Origin: Gnetum montanum | Taxonomy: Eukaryota; Streptophyta; Gnetopsida; Gnetales; Gnetaceae | Assembly: GCA_015680685.1 (NCBI GenBank) | Contig: MNCI01002042.1 | Location: forward strand, 824,180-876,500 | Direction of reading: 5' to 3' | Length of the DNA: 52,321 bases | In this document: positions 21,049 to 32,114 of the stretch, one piece after another | Position numbering within the stretch: the stretch's first letter is position 1 | How the letters are laid out: every line of letters begins with the position of its first letter | Translations under genes and position numbers: made by a program | The notes under the pieces: model-generated | Told to the model about the DNA's origin: nothing | The model's database searches: none | What the model saw: the letters and a program-made list of their open reading frames with translations, nothing else

Positions 21049-23469
21049 ATGGCTTCCACCACCACCGCTATTGACACCTTCAACGTAGAGGTGCCCTTCG
21101 CGGTCCAAGGAACTATTGGTGCCGAACAATTGCTAAATCCAATGCAAGAAGCACGCTGGTCTCTCAGAATCTAAAACCGAGGACCTGAGGGATTGGCCCA
21201 ACAACACGAGCGTTACAGTTTCCTTTATGCAAAGGTGCAGGCTAATCTGCGCTTGGATTTACACGAAATCGAAGAAAAACATAGCTTCGAGTTTTCTTAC
21301 TGCAGCGGGAAGGAATTCGTTCCTACCCTCGATATTTCTTTGCCTTTAACATAAGCGTACCAAAGGCTTCTAGATCAACTAATCCAGTTGACCAGGCTTA
21401 GGGAGCAACAAGACATAGTGTTCAACTAGGATGACACCTTTCAAGATGGATAGAAGAACTCGATTCCCAATCTGAAGAGGGAGGTCAAGTCAACCCCGTT
21501 CCTGTCCTGCCTACCTAGTCCTTCTGGGCCAACCCGCTATCTATCACTGCCCCCTTTGTCATCACGCCTATGCTTCAGCAACCTACAATTGCAACTACAA
21601 TGGGTAGCCATGCTACATTCCTGACACATCATCACCCGTATTCCCTAGTTGCGCTTGGAGCAACTGTGCCACTACAAGCTGTTTATCAGCACGTTCCCAC
21701 AGTGCACAACATGCCTATCACGGCTACCCTACTGCATGTCCATACTGTACCTACTTTGCAATTGCACATAACTCCTATGCTGATTCCTACGTATGCATCT
21801 ATTCCACCCACTGCGGTGGGCTCAGGCCCATCCACGTGGTGGACCCCGTTCGCCTCTTCATCTGTTCTACAACCGTCGTAGATGTCTCACTACATTCGCC
21901 CTTAGGCCTACCCAACCCTGCAAATGGTACATCCTGGCACGGGGCCATGGTCTGTACCGCTGGTAGCCCAAATAGCCTATCCGATGACTCAACTCACTAT
22001 CACTGCTCCGACAATACCACCCACTAGGTGGTGGACAATGCAAATAGCACCTTTAGCAAGGGTAGCCCCAACAGCACCGCCGATGGGTCAAATCGCCACC
22101 GCCACCATGCCACATGTGGGAGTTTCCTCTGTAGTCCCTCAGCCATCTAGAACATCACCGGGTCTAGACCAAGCGTTTCAACTTATCCAAACCCTAACTA
22201 AGGAAGTAAAACACCTTAAAGCTATTGGGTCCGACACGATACAAGTCATGGACTTTTATTAGGATGACCTCGTCAACCCTGCAATCCTTACTTTGATATT
22301 ACCACCCGGTATGTCCCTCCTGCACTTCACAAAGTACGATGGGGAAGGGGATCCCAATACACATCTCATCACTTTCCGGTCAGAGTCTTTGTTATTGCAA
22401 CAGTGGCCACATACAATCATTCACATCTTCACCATGTCCCTAGCCTGGAAAGCCCTAGATTGGTATTGCGCATTGCCACGTTCATCCATTTCAACTTTGG
22501 AAGAACTCTTGACCCATTTTGTGACATGCTTTAAGTAAAACTTAAAGCCAGAAACCACGTTGGATCAGCTGATGGGCGTGAAACAAGACCCGCTAGAACC
22601 AATCCAAAAATTCATTCAACGTTGGAGCATGACCCTTAACAAAATCCGTGAGCCCATCGTGGAGGCTCACTTGTTAGCCATCTTTAAGGGTGCATTGAAT
22701 GACTTCATCAAATCCAAACTGTATTACCTTGCTCCATGCTCTCTTAGCCAAGCTTTTGCTCAGACGAAAAGCATATAAGATGCGGCCGAGGCGAGCAAAG
22801 ACTCAGCTTACATCACTTACAAGAACAACTTTGCAAAAAAGGACAAGGGTAAGGCCCCAACAAGCATAGTGGACACTGTGGCAACCGAGGCTAAGCCCAA
22901 ACCTAGCAACAGTAGAAGCAAGAATAGCACCTATGCCTAAGACATTTGCATATACTAAACCCAACTTCGAGCGCAAAGATCGTTCGAAATACACCCCACT
23001 ACCTCTCAAGCCTTTAGAACTTCTGAAGCAACTGTTGGCAGTAGGATACATCCAACATAAGCAGATGTCGAAGGAAGCAAACATGAGACATCGACACTAC
23101 TGCGAGCTCCTTATGAATCCCTCTTTGGCCCTACCTAATGAGCCTCCAATTCCTAGGGATTTTAGGTTAGACAGGTTTTGTGACTACCACCAACTATGTG
23201 GTCACACCACGGATTATTGTTTGTTGTTGCAGGATGACATCCGAAGATTAATCGACCTGGGAAAGCTGGCGCTGGATGAAAGCAACCTAGTACGTCCTAA
23301 AAATCAATCTATGCATGTCTACATAGATTCCCTCAACGCCAATAATGCCAGTTATGTAATCAATGCCATTGGTATCAACAATGATCCCACGCCACCCTTC
23401 CAGCTGTTTGTGATTCGTGTGCCTCACCATAGTGCACCAATACCACCAATGGTTGGTCCAAGTTCGTAG
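21049..23469 (+). pseudogene. Element D gag, broken
   Basis: The likely start is the ATG at 21049 (MASTTTAIDTF), which stays open only about 42 codons. A Pro/Thr-rich variable part follows in other frames (21570-22262). The capsid-like gag domain (22293-22778) reads LHFTKYDGEGDPNTHLITF, KALDWYCALPRSSI and LEPIQKFIQRW, the usual Tat gag pattern. The C-terminal part (22933-23469) has FCDYHQLCGHTTDYC-L-DDI, a zinc-knuckle-like motif typical of Tat gag, then RLIDLGKL. Stops and frameshifts divide it into four or more pieces. Gag would build the particle. Confidence 0.75.
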
Positions 23470-23874
23470 CTGCCCTTCATCCTGAAAGTCCCACCATGGG
23501 CATCTACCTCTGCATCACCTGTTGGCGAGCCCACGCGACCTCATCAGTTAACACCTCTAGCTCCATTCATCATCAAGGGGCCAACGTCTTCGACAAGCCC
23601 CATCCCGTGCAACAACATTAAACAACCTCCTTGTCCCACAAGGTGAGAAGCCTACTTTGTGGATGATGCATCGAAGTGGAATACCATCAAAAGTATCTCC
23701 AAGCCGACACCTTCACCCCTTGTATTTACACCTTCATCACCAAAGATGAAGGTCGACACAATTACACAGCCTACATTACCTTGCCGAGAAGGATCTGAGC
23801 CTAGGTTCGAGGTCATCTCTCCTCGAGAGATTCGTCTTCTAGGATGAATCAAAGAGGAGGAAAGTGTCAAACAG

Positions 23875-24774
23875 GTGGGCGGACAAGACTTCTTGGACGT
23901 CCTTACCCAGGTTGGGCAAGCCCTAAAGCAGAAAAATGCTGCATTGAGCTTGTACAACCTAGTCATGACCTTTGTACCTCATCGCGAGGCTCTAGTCCAC
24001 ATGTTAATGGCAATTCCGGTCGATGAAAACATGCTAGCAGAAGAGGAAGTGATCCACTCGGTCATACTCCCCTCTATACCCATGGAGTCCGCAATACCTC
24101 AATTAACTTTAAGCAATGACACCATTAAGGAAGATCCTGAAGGGGGTCAAGTGACTACGGTGCCTCTCTTCATCATAATTTGGGTCAGCCAACACTGGAT
24201 CCAAAGGGTACACATCGATGATGGGGCTGCCACAAACTTCATTTCCTTCCCTATTATAGATAAGTTGGGATTTCTTGACCAAATTAAACCAAGGACAACA
24301 TCTTGTCTGACGTCCTTCAATGGAGCACGCATCCTGGTGAAGGGCACAGTTCACGTAAACTTCGTAGCAGGGGACCAGTTCTCCACAGACGCAACGTTCA
24401 TCGTAGTCGAAGAAATGCCCGGGTTTAACCTGATCTTGGGAAGATCATGGTTAGCACAACTTAGGGCTGTCTCCTAGCCTATACACCAGGAAATCCACTT
24501 ACCATACGCGGGTAGGGAGGTGATAATCCATGGTGACGAAGTGGTAGCGCAAGCAATCAGCAACGTAGGCATGGAACAGGGTTCAAAAGTTACAAGTTTT
24601 GAGGATGAAGTGATTGTTCATGCATGCATTAATCATGCAACGAAGGGATCGATCCAACGAGCTGACCTTCAAATCAAAAACGCATGGGTTGAGTTACCCT
24701 TCCAAGTGAATGACAGTGATATGAGCAGGGGCCCTGGCAAAACACCTCGACCTTACGTTCCGATCAACCCATGA
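23875..24774 (+). pseudogene. Element D aspartic protease region
   Basis: The frame 23875-24477 contains a linker, then HIDDGAATNFISFPIIDKLG, where the catalytic triad D-S-G is replaced by D-D-G, then FNLILGRSWLAQLRAVS. A stop follows, and the same protein continues in another frame at 24520-24774 (MIIHGDEVVAQAIS). The order and motifs fit Tat proteases. RT would normally follow at once; here it is 5.8 kb further on. Confidence 0.75.
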
Positions 24775-24903
24775 AAGATCAAGAGGCAGCTACGCATAGA
24801 ATAACAGCCTTACAACTTCCCGCCCAGTTGCTATCCTTACACATTCGCCATTTCCTTGCCTTGTCAATATGTCGTCCTTTTGGCATGATATGCTACGGCT
24901 CAA

Positions 24904-25082
24904 AATGGCCTAAAACTAGCACCGTTGCATTCCACTTTATCAACATGCCACTCTCCCGGCATGCTACGCCAATGGCCCGAAATGGCCTAAAAATAGCATT
25001 GTCGCTTTTCGCTTTAACTTATTACGCAACGGCCTGAAATGGCCCAAAACTAGCAATGGCCCGAAATGGCCTAAAACTAGCA
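24904..25082 (+). repeat. Four dispersed copies of an ATGGCCTAAAACTAGCA motif
   Basis: Near-identical words occur at 24904, 24982, 25038 and 25065, mostly preceded by GGCCCGAA or a close variant. A related TAAACTAGCA word recurs upstream of RT (29985-30360) and as a 30-bp tandem array at 33411-33687, so the motif marks noncoding stretches of D. Confidence 0.6.
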
Positions 25083-25727
25083 TACGAGAGCATGAAAACT
25101 TTACATAGTATATAAGTTAATATAAAATCGGTTTCCTTTCTGAAGTTTCTCATTTCATTCAAAATTTTTTCCCATTGGCAGTGTTTGCAAAATTTTCAAA
25201 AAAAAAGTCTCATTCTGTCATGGGTTATCTCTGTTCGCATCGCCTTCGCCATTTGCCTCCATTTCATCTATTTGTGCATTGCCCGTTCTTGTGTTGCCCC
25301 TTGCCGGCTCTTCATTTCCTCCCTCCATGGGTCTCACACCTTCGTCGTGAGCCTGTATCCCAAAAATGAAGTAGTTAGCTAGGGCAACAAATGCGATAAA
25401 CGCTAACTATAGCATAGCATTAAAGTGACTAACCTAAGGGGAGCCTGCATCGGTCTCAAGGGGTATCTGGTCTAGACCAAGCTTGAGGTGACACCCAATA
25501 TCCTTTATCGAAATGTCCATCTAATGCCTGTCACTAGGCTCAGCATTCACAGCGGCAACTTTCTCCCTTTTCAAGGCCGTCCACTTTAGAGGTTCCGAGG
25601 AAAGGGAGGTGGTTGTGGTCTCTCCTGCAAGAAGGTTCACCCTCAAGTTAGGAGATTCTGTGACCCTCACCTACTTTTTAAACTTGGCATAGGCCTCAGA
25701 AGCGCCAATGGCCTTCACGAATGTTTC
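25083..25727. other. Spacer between D protease and the antisense block
   Basis: No coding signal I can support. It has an AT-rich start (TATATAAGTTAATATAAAAT near 25110), T-rich stretches and CTAGCATAGC-type words near 25400. On the minus strand it would be the 3' end of the antisense transcription unit. Confidence 0.4.
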
Positions 25728-26858
25728 TTACGAGAATGCCTCCACAACAGCATTTTTATACAATCTTTGATGGGTTTCGTTTTCTAGCTTGTATGTATGT
25801 TTGTGATCCCTCTGGGTTTTCTGCCATTTGAAGACCTTAGCGCTGATGTCCTTCATATCTTGGCACTTCTGGGCTAGCAAGTCCATCTGCATCTGTTGTT
25901 CGACTATCTCGGGTGGACTCAACGTTTTGATGAACAACAATCCAAAACCTGGCATAGTTGTCTACAGCCCTTTTCAAATCAATAGGGTTAGGGTTACAGT
26001 TTATGAGGAAATTGATCCTCGACCTAAGGTTCTCCACCTCGGCGGCCAGTTCAGCCTCTCTCTACTTGGCCCTTTGGACCCGTTTCCATAGGTCCTCATT
26101 GACACGTCTACACTCCCATAGAGATCATGCCGAGTGCAAGACACATTTGTAAGCTTTGTCAAACGTACGAAGAGACACCTCAGTCACATCAGGCGAGAGT
26201 GTGGGCATGGTGCTGACCTCCATAGGTCGCGTTGGATCCCACTTAGCCGAGAGGCTGTTCAGTGCACAGAGCGTAGTAATCACGTTAGCATAACATAATC
26301 AACAAACTCAAAAGTTTCAGCATAGCAACATAAGGATAGTTAACACTCCTACTTACCCGCACGAGAGTCCACCTTTTGAAGGTGTTTGATCATGTCATCG
26401 ACAAGTCCCTAAACAAACACAAACTTATCGAGGACTTTAGCCCATGACTCCATACGAGGCAGGGGAGGTCTTGAGACATTGGTAGTAGCACCTATTACAC
26501 GGTTAAACATGTCAGCAATAGCCAAAATGGACTACAGTAAGGCACACGCAAAGCCTAAATCACTAGCATTCGGCTATAGTCTTTATTCTTGCTGATGCAA
26601 GATGATCGTGGTAGGCTCGGTAGAAGGCCCGACCAAGTCCATGAAAGCCCCTACCTCATGCGCTAGTGCCTTTTCTTTCAGAAAACTAGCGTCTTTTTTA
26701 TTTTGGGGAGGTACCTCTTTGTTGGTAGGAAGAGGCTCCCTAATGACAAGAGCCCCTACCCTAGAGACAGGAGCTCCATTATTCCTGACGAGGGCCCTTT
26801 CCTCCAAAATCGAGGCCCTCGCATCTTTATTTTTCACCCCCATCCTAAGGGCCAACAC
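25728..26858 (-). pseudogene. Antisense block of D: C-terminal charged/coiled region
   Basis: Minus-strand frames at 26858-26583 (repeated GA-V and EERALV / KEKALA segments), 26037-25837 and 25955-25728 (VEQQMQMDLLAQKCQDMKD, heptad-like) suggest a low-complexity to coiled-coil protein tail. No catalytic motif is visible. The frames are separated and may be exons or broken pieces. They follow the 27.1-27.9 kb region on the same strand, so I take them as the downstream part of one antisense gene. I do not recognise a family. Confidence 0.35.
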
Positions 26859-27118
26859 TTCCTCATTGCCTTCTTCTTCGTCTTCTTCTTCTTCTACTTA
26901 CAAAAGGGCATACATACGTCAATTCAAAACAAGTTAACTCAAAACAGATGCCACGCTACCATGCACTGCCTAATGAAGCATGAAATGACACACAATAGCA
27001 AAGTAAACATTATATAAGAATGCTTACCAATGGGGGGTTACCTTCGCTGCAGCTTGAACCACAGTTTTCCTCCCTCCTCTTCATGAGGACTTTCCCTGGC
27101 TAGGGGAGGTCTCTTTCT

Positions 27119-28069
27119 TCATAGCTCCATGGGCACAATCTCAACTATGAGACATTCACCCTGTGTCATGTTCCCGATTATGGCAGGGGACGTCTCTCCT
27201 ACACTGTCCTGGCCACAAGTGCTACAAATTGCCAAACCTTTAGTCGTTACAGACAACGACTCCGTGACCATTTCCAGGGGATCCTGGGCTTGTATAGTCT
27301 GAAGGACCTGTTGAATCCATGGCTTGGGAATTTGGTCATGATCTAGCTCAGACCAGACTCTTTCCTCCTGGACCACTAGGAACTTCGCGAAGCGCTTTAA
27401 ACAGCCTATGTAGAAAGCATAGTGTATGTTAGAGCGGGACTCCATTTGCTCATGGAGTCCCAAAATCTTGTTATGCAAACCACTACATAGGAATTCGGTC
27501 CAGTTGTAACGGGCTCCCTCCTTCATGACTTCCCACATTACCCAAGCCTACTCAAGCCCCTGGACCTTCCCTTGGGTGAGCAGTTGAGGGAATGCGCAGG
27601 CACGGAAAATCGGGTATATCCCCATGGCAGGACCTTCCTTAAGCTTTTCCATAGGGAACCCCTTTCGCTCCTTACTGAGCCTTACCCACTCCTCGATATG
27701 CTGCTTTTGAAGGATCAACTCCTACTTTCCCTTCGACACCACGTCGATGCCATTAGCAGGGATGCCAAAAAAATCTGCAAATAGCTGGTCATTGATATCA
27801 ATGACCACCCGCACACCCCGCACGTACATATGAAAGCGGCTCACTTGCCCAGAGAAGAAGTTGACCAAGGTGAGCATCTTGGCAGCAGAGAAGCCCAGAT
27901 TCGGAGCCATGAACAAATCCATAAGTCCAGCCCTTCAGATTTTCTTGAGCAAGGGGTCCGAAGCCCCTCATTCTAACTAGCTTTGGCTTGCTGCTACTTC
28001 ACCGTATTTGAAGTAGAAGTTTTCCCCTTGCCTCTTGGCAGTTACCGCCGTCACCTCGCGAGGCTTCTT
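27119..28069 (-). pseudogene. Antisense block of D: plant-transposon-protein-like region
   Basis: A possible acceptor (TTGCTACAG, near 28078) opens a frame starting GVKKPREVTAVTAKRQGENF. After stops come FMAPNLGFSAAKMLTLVNFF, FHMYVRGVRVVIDINDQLF and ADFFGIPANG (27922-27722). Next is MWEVMKEGARYNWTEFL with YAFYIGCLKRFAKFL (27538-27119). The pattern VRG-x-x-V-x-(F/I)-x-x-x-x-(I/L)-x-x-(F/L)-x-G-(I/L)-P resembles the domain annotated in plants as putative plant transposon protein, which is often found near Tat and Athila elements in antisense. I recognise it from memory only; a profile search would decide. Confidence 0.45.
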
Positions 28070-28086
28070 CACCCCTGTAGCAATGT

Positions 28087-28466
28087 TCATGAAACGTACT
28101 TAGCATAACAATGCAGAAAATGCAAAAAACTACGAAAACACTTGAGCATGTGGTGCCTGCCTGTTAACCCACCAGGTCTATACGATGATGGGAATAGCGA
28201 AAGTTCAACCACTAGAACCGCTTCGAGCGTGACCTGCTTGAAAGGTTCTCTCCACTCCTTGTCTAGCCAACCCTTTACCCTACACTGACTGTAGAAAGTG
28301 GTGAGCGTGCATAGGTAGGAATGGTATTCCCCCTGCAATGACCAATCACGCTTGCCTGCAGGCTCTTGGCAGAGGCAAATTCCTGTAGGGCTAGCTGTGT
28401 TGTGGCCAACTCACCTGACTGGTCATGAACCCCATCATCATCAATATAGAACTTGGTGATAAGCAC
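28087..28466 (-). pseudogene. Antisense block of D: two candidate exons with good splice sites
   Basis: One candidate exon ends at 28415 with CAG|GTGAGT, a consensus donor. The next starts at 28338 after TGGTCATTGCAG, a good acceptor, and reads GEYHSYLCTLTTFYSQC, then KGWLDKEWREPFKQVTLEAV, ending near a CCTG|GTGGGT donor around 28170. In phase 0 the upstream exon reads SSILMMMGFMTSQ without a stop. No family recognised. The paired signals in one strand argue for spliced coding sequence rather than chance. Confidence 0.4.
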
Positions 28467-28632
28467 ACACTATCAGCACTCGGCCAAGTATGGCCGACGT
28501 TGCACAACCAAGCAAAGAAAAGATGCAAAAATCACCCGCCAACATAATAGACGGTCCCCTGAGGGTTCTGAAAGTACATCGCCATGTGGCGCACGAGGTA
28601 CAATGTGTTGTATTGGTGATAGCACTAGTATT

Positions 28633-29621
28633 ATGGCATATCCCAGATCCAGGCTAAACACCTCAACCTTATTGAGTGTTGGGTGGACCCTCCTCCCAGC
28701 CTTCTTGTAATTGTGTAGTCGGAAAGATATCTCAGGATGCCTCGATTTATCCTTGGCAGCATGGCCTCTATTATGCTGGATGCCTGCGACTCATCTAAGG
28801 AGGACCAAACCATGAAACTAAAATGGTTGAGAAGGAATTGCAGGAAGTCTCGCGCCCCTTCCCTGAACCAAACTGCTCGATCTCCCACACGTATCGGGGG
28901 AGGAGGAATGTTGGTCATAGGTCTGCCCACATGACATAGGACCCCTTCAAGGTCCAAAACGATCAGCCTAGACCGTGGCCCTGCCCTGCTCGACACAACC
29001 AGCAAATATTGGCATCACATTTGAACGCAATGCATGTGCAACATAGTAGCGCCTAGCAGACCATAAATGTAGCATAGCATAACCCCTTATCCATACATAG
29101 CGTAGCAAGGATGTGAAAGCCTAGCATAGCGAGAACATGCAAGTAGCTTAGCGTAGTAGCAAAATAACTAACAACATACTCAGACAAAACACATGTCGTG
29201 GTGCCACATCACATATAACCAAACCCTCTCGAGGGTTTTACATCATGGCATGCCAAGGTCAAAAAACTTAAATGGCACTAGCCCTGCAGTCGCGACAACC
29301 GTGGTAGCGACAATGGCCTTGCATGCAATCACAACGAAACACTTGCACAACAGCCATGATCAAAAGAAAAAAAAAGAGGCCACAGCAATACAAAGGCTAA
29401 AACAACACGACCATAGAAAATGCAAATAGCAAAACAAATAAGATGCCAAACCAAAGCAGAAAGTGGTAGAAGGCACAAAATGAAAAGGGTAAAAGAGACA
29501 TGAAAACTCACTGGGTCAACGGTGTGCTCTCCTGTGCTGAAACGCACGCTTGTGGTGCACGCCTCAGGGTCTTTTTCACCTCCCCAACCTTCGCAAGCAC
29601 CAAATGAGTTTTAAGAGCCAT
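28633..29621 (-). pseudogene. Antisense FCP1/NLI-type HAD phosphatase-like gene start (two exons)
   Basis: Exon 1 would run from the ATG at 29621 (MALKTHLVLAKVGEVKKTL) to 29512, ending at CCA|GTGAGT in phase 2. A good acceptor, GTCGAGCAG, precedes 28985. Joining them completes a Gln codon and leads straight into AGPRSRLIVLDLEGVLCHV. This is the first motif of FCP1-type HAD phosphatases (D-x-D-G-T/V); the first Asp is kept but the second is Glu. Next come WFREGARDFLQFLLNHFSFM then VWSS, matching the family's RPG-x-x-(E/D)-FL and VWSS signatures. The frame ends WIWDMP with a stop. The C-terminal half of the domain is not clear, so it is probably a decayed copy. It lies antisense within a retrotransposon. 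Confidence 0.55.
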
Positions 29622-29769
29622 GGCCCTGCTTGCATATTTGTGACTTCGCTTTATAAATTTGCCTCGCTAATCGATTAACACAATTGCTCCATGCTCCGAA
29701 ATCGTCAAGCGCTCCAATGAGGATTCTGCAGTTTTACGGTGAAAATGGTGAAATTACTAGGGTTCAATC

Positions 29770-29826
29770 CCTATTTATGGTAGTAGTGGAAAAATGGGGA
29801 AACTTTCCCTCTCTCTCTCTCTCTCC
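29770..29826 (-). promoter_or_regulatory. Candidate promoter of the antisense gene
   Basis: On the minus strand a (GA)9 run (29825-29808) is followed by GGGAAAGTTTCCCC and then ACCATAAATAGGG, a TATA-like box (near 29780), about 150 nt upstream of the ATG at 29621. This order, GA-rich then TATA then leader, is what a plant core promoter looks like. That it works as one is inference. Confidence 0.4.
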
Positions 29827-29879
29827 GATTAATGCGGAGAGTAGCGTGCAGCGTAGCATGCTCACCATGATATCATGAC

Positions 29880-30520
29880 ACTATGAGCATTTAAACCTTG
29901 ACATGCTTCAAGCCAACTACTCGCCTTGCCGAAGAGAAAAAAAATATAATAATATTTTTTTTCGATTAAGAGTCTAAAAAGACCTTAAACTAACAAGCCT
30001 AGCATAGTTGCACTCCTCAGGACCCTAAAATAGTAATTTCGACCCATAACATTCACAATCCGCAATGACGCTAAACTAACTACATCCTTACATCAGCAGT
30101 TACCTCATATGCTTCGACATAGGTGGTATCACATTTCCTAGCAGTTTCATGTCTTCATTCCCACACTGGCAGTTCGATACCCTTTGTACTCACAATTTCC
30201 TTCTTTTTATTATTATTTTGCATATCAATATTTTGCATGTCGCAATATGGCAGTTCGAGATGACATCAAACTAGCGGTTTGGCATTGGCATATCAACAAG
30301 CACACGTGCCACTAGCAACTCTACACTCTCACACCTTGGCGATCTACCACAACCTTAAACTAGCAAACTTTCAACCTTTACATCGCCTTACTTAGCAAGT
30401 TGCATCTCGGTGTTGCTTTGCAGATTTGCGTTTCACATAATCTCTGATGACCCTTACCCAGGCTTTCATCTTATGATGGCAGGTCAAGCAAGAGATAGGA
30501 ATCCATCATGCCCTTTCCAT
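29880..30520. other. Spacer upstream of the D RT remnant
   Basis: I see no coding sequence. An A/T-rich stretch lies near 29935-29970. Words related to TGACNNNAAACTAGC occur at about 29985, 30058, 30250 and 30341, the motif family also found at 24.9 and 33.4 kb. Together with 24904-25082 these words bracket the antisense block. Confidence 0.5.
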
Positions 30521-30539
30521 GCCTTTAATGTTAGCAGGG

Positions 30540-31199
30540 CTATAAGGCAAGCTCACGAGACAGTTGAACCCTGACATGATCGACCTGGGGTCGACTACGA
30601 TTAACACTATAGCAGCCTTAGAAGCATCCCCGGATTGGCCTAGACACCTGGTCCATGCCCTAGATTTAGAGGTCAGGGATGTAACCGATGATCCTCTTGT
30701 CGAGATACCCGTGACCACGTCAAAAAGGGAGGAAAAGACGTTAAGACTTAGCTCCCTCCTAGACATACAAATACATGAAGGCATAGTTAAAACTTTGCAA
30801 GATCACATCGATGTTTTTGCATGGTCATACAGCGATATGCCGGGTCTGGATCTGCGGCTGATTCAGCATAACATCATCCTAGACCCACANACTTTGCAAG
30901 ATCACATCGATGTTTTTGCATGGTCATACAGCGATATGTCGGGTCTGGATCTGCGGCTGATTCAGCATAACATCATCCTAGACCCACATGTAAAGGTAGT
31001 CAAACAAAAGGTGCATAAGATTAAGCTAGAAATCGCACTAGTCGTGAGGGATGAAATCGCCAAGTTGACCGACAAGTTATACCCCATGAAACATCTTCTA
31101 AAGAAGGGGGTTGACTTTGAATGGACAATCCAGTGTCAACAAGCCTTCGATGACCTGAAGCAGGAGCTCTCGCACCTCCCAACGGTGCACCTGCCATAA
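30540..31199 (+). pseudogene. Element D reverse transcriptase remnant with core deleted
   Basis: The frame reads LNPDMIDLGSTTIN, then HIDVFAWSYSDMPGLD and VKQKVHKIKLEIAL, the N-terminal fingers of Tat RT. After VRDEIAKL it passes directly to LYPMKHLLKKGVDFEW and CQQAFDDLKQELS, the thumb/connection just before RNase H. About 200 residues with the YxDD palm are missing near 31070-31085, so D cannot make RT. An N at 30890 lies in a 98-bp duplication (30792-30889 and 30891-30988, one mismatch) that repeats the DVFAWSYSDM part and is probably an assembly join. Confidence 0.8.
30792..30988. other. 98-bp direct repeat around a single N (likely assembly join)
   Basis: 30792-30889 and 30891-30988 differ at one base (GCCGGG against GTCGGG) and flank the N at 30890. 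The frame continues through both, which a real tandem duplication with a gap would not require. The same pattern occurs at two other Ns. Confidence 0.8.
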
Positions 31200-31640
31200 A
31201 GGGACAAGCCTTTCTTCATATAGCTTGCCACCTTCGACGCATCCATAGCGGCACTGCTATGTCAAAAGTGGGATGACGATTCTGAGATACTGGTGTACTA
31301 CCTAATCCATGCACTAATAGCATATGAGGCAAAATACAAAGAAGTGGTGAGGAATTGCCTAGCCTTAGTATTCACACTAAAAAAGTGGTGGCATTACCTG
31401 TTTCGCAGCACAACCAACATCATTTGCAAAAGCAACATACTCCGAGCTATCACCAGCAACTTGTACGAAAGTAGCAGGATAGCCCGATGGAAGGCAATAA
31501 CCACGGAGTTTGACCTATGCTATGTAAGTCAATCGTCGACAAAGGGTCAAGCCATAGCAACCCAATTTACAACCTCGCCAGTCGATGACCAGGTAATCAT
31601 AGATCCCAAGTTCCCAGATGAATATGTTAGCAATGTTGCC
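31200..31640 (+). pseudogene. Element D RNase H (gypsy type)
   Basis: After a stop at 31198, the reading resumes with the RNase H start, LATFDASIAALLCQKWDDD, then VYYLIHALIAYEAKYKEVV, CLALVFTLKKWWHYLF, and WKAITTEFDLCYVSQSSTKG. This is the standard RNase H that follows gypsy RT. Key residues are partly eroded. It leads straight into the second RNase H. Confidence 0.7.
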
Positions 31641-32105
31641 ATCATCTCGTCACATTTCGAGGTGACCTTACACTTTGACGGCGCCTCAACCATGCGAGGA
31701 GGTAGCGTCGCTACCATGATCACATTCCCCTCTCGGGAAATGCACCCATCCACTTATCATTTTGAGTTCCCTTGCACCAACAATATGGTAGAATACGAAG
31801 GGCTACTTAGAGGCCTCTTAGCTGCCCGTGCGTTGTGTATACAACACTTGGTGATCCGGGGAGATTCATAACTAGTTGTGAATCAAATCACCGAAGTCTA
31901 CGCATGCAAGGCTATGCACCTACAACCGTACTGCGACCTAGCAAAAATCTTACTGAAGCAATTTATGACCACTGATGTGCAACACATGCCACGCAACGAG
32001 AACACCATAGCAGATGCCTTGGCTACCCTCGCGTTAAACATCCCATCATGTTCTTTGGCAAACCTACCAATTGGGATCACAGAATGTATCGAGCCCATCA
32101 CTTAG
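31641..32105 (+). pseudogene. Element D additional (archaeal-like) RNase H
   Basis: The reading shows VTLHFDGASTMRGG, then HFEFPCTNNMVEYEGLLRGL, LVIRGDS (a stop follows at once), VVNQITEVYACKAMHL and RNENTIADALATLA. The D-E-D-D set is visible: Asp in FDGA, Glu in VEYEG, Asp in GDS and Asp in IADAL. This second RNase H between the first one and integrase is the known hallmark of Tat elements. One stop at 31869 breaks the frame. Confidence 0.8.
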
Positions 32106-32114
32106 GCGGAACAC

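Noticed and set aside
29808-29826. CT microsatellite as a splicing polypyrimidine tract for the sense strand
   Set aside because: No AG acceptor leading into coding sequence follows on the plus strand. The GA/TATA/ATG order on the minus strand fits better as a promoter.
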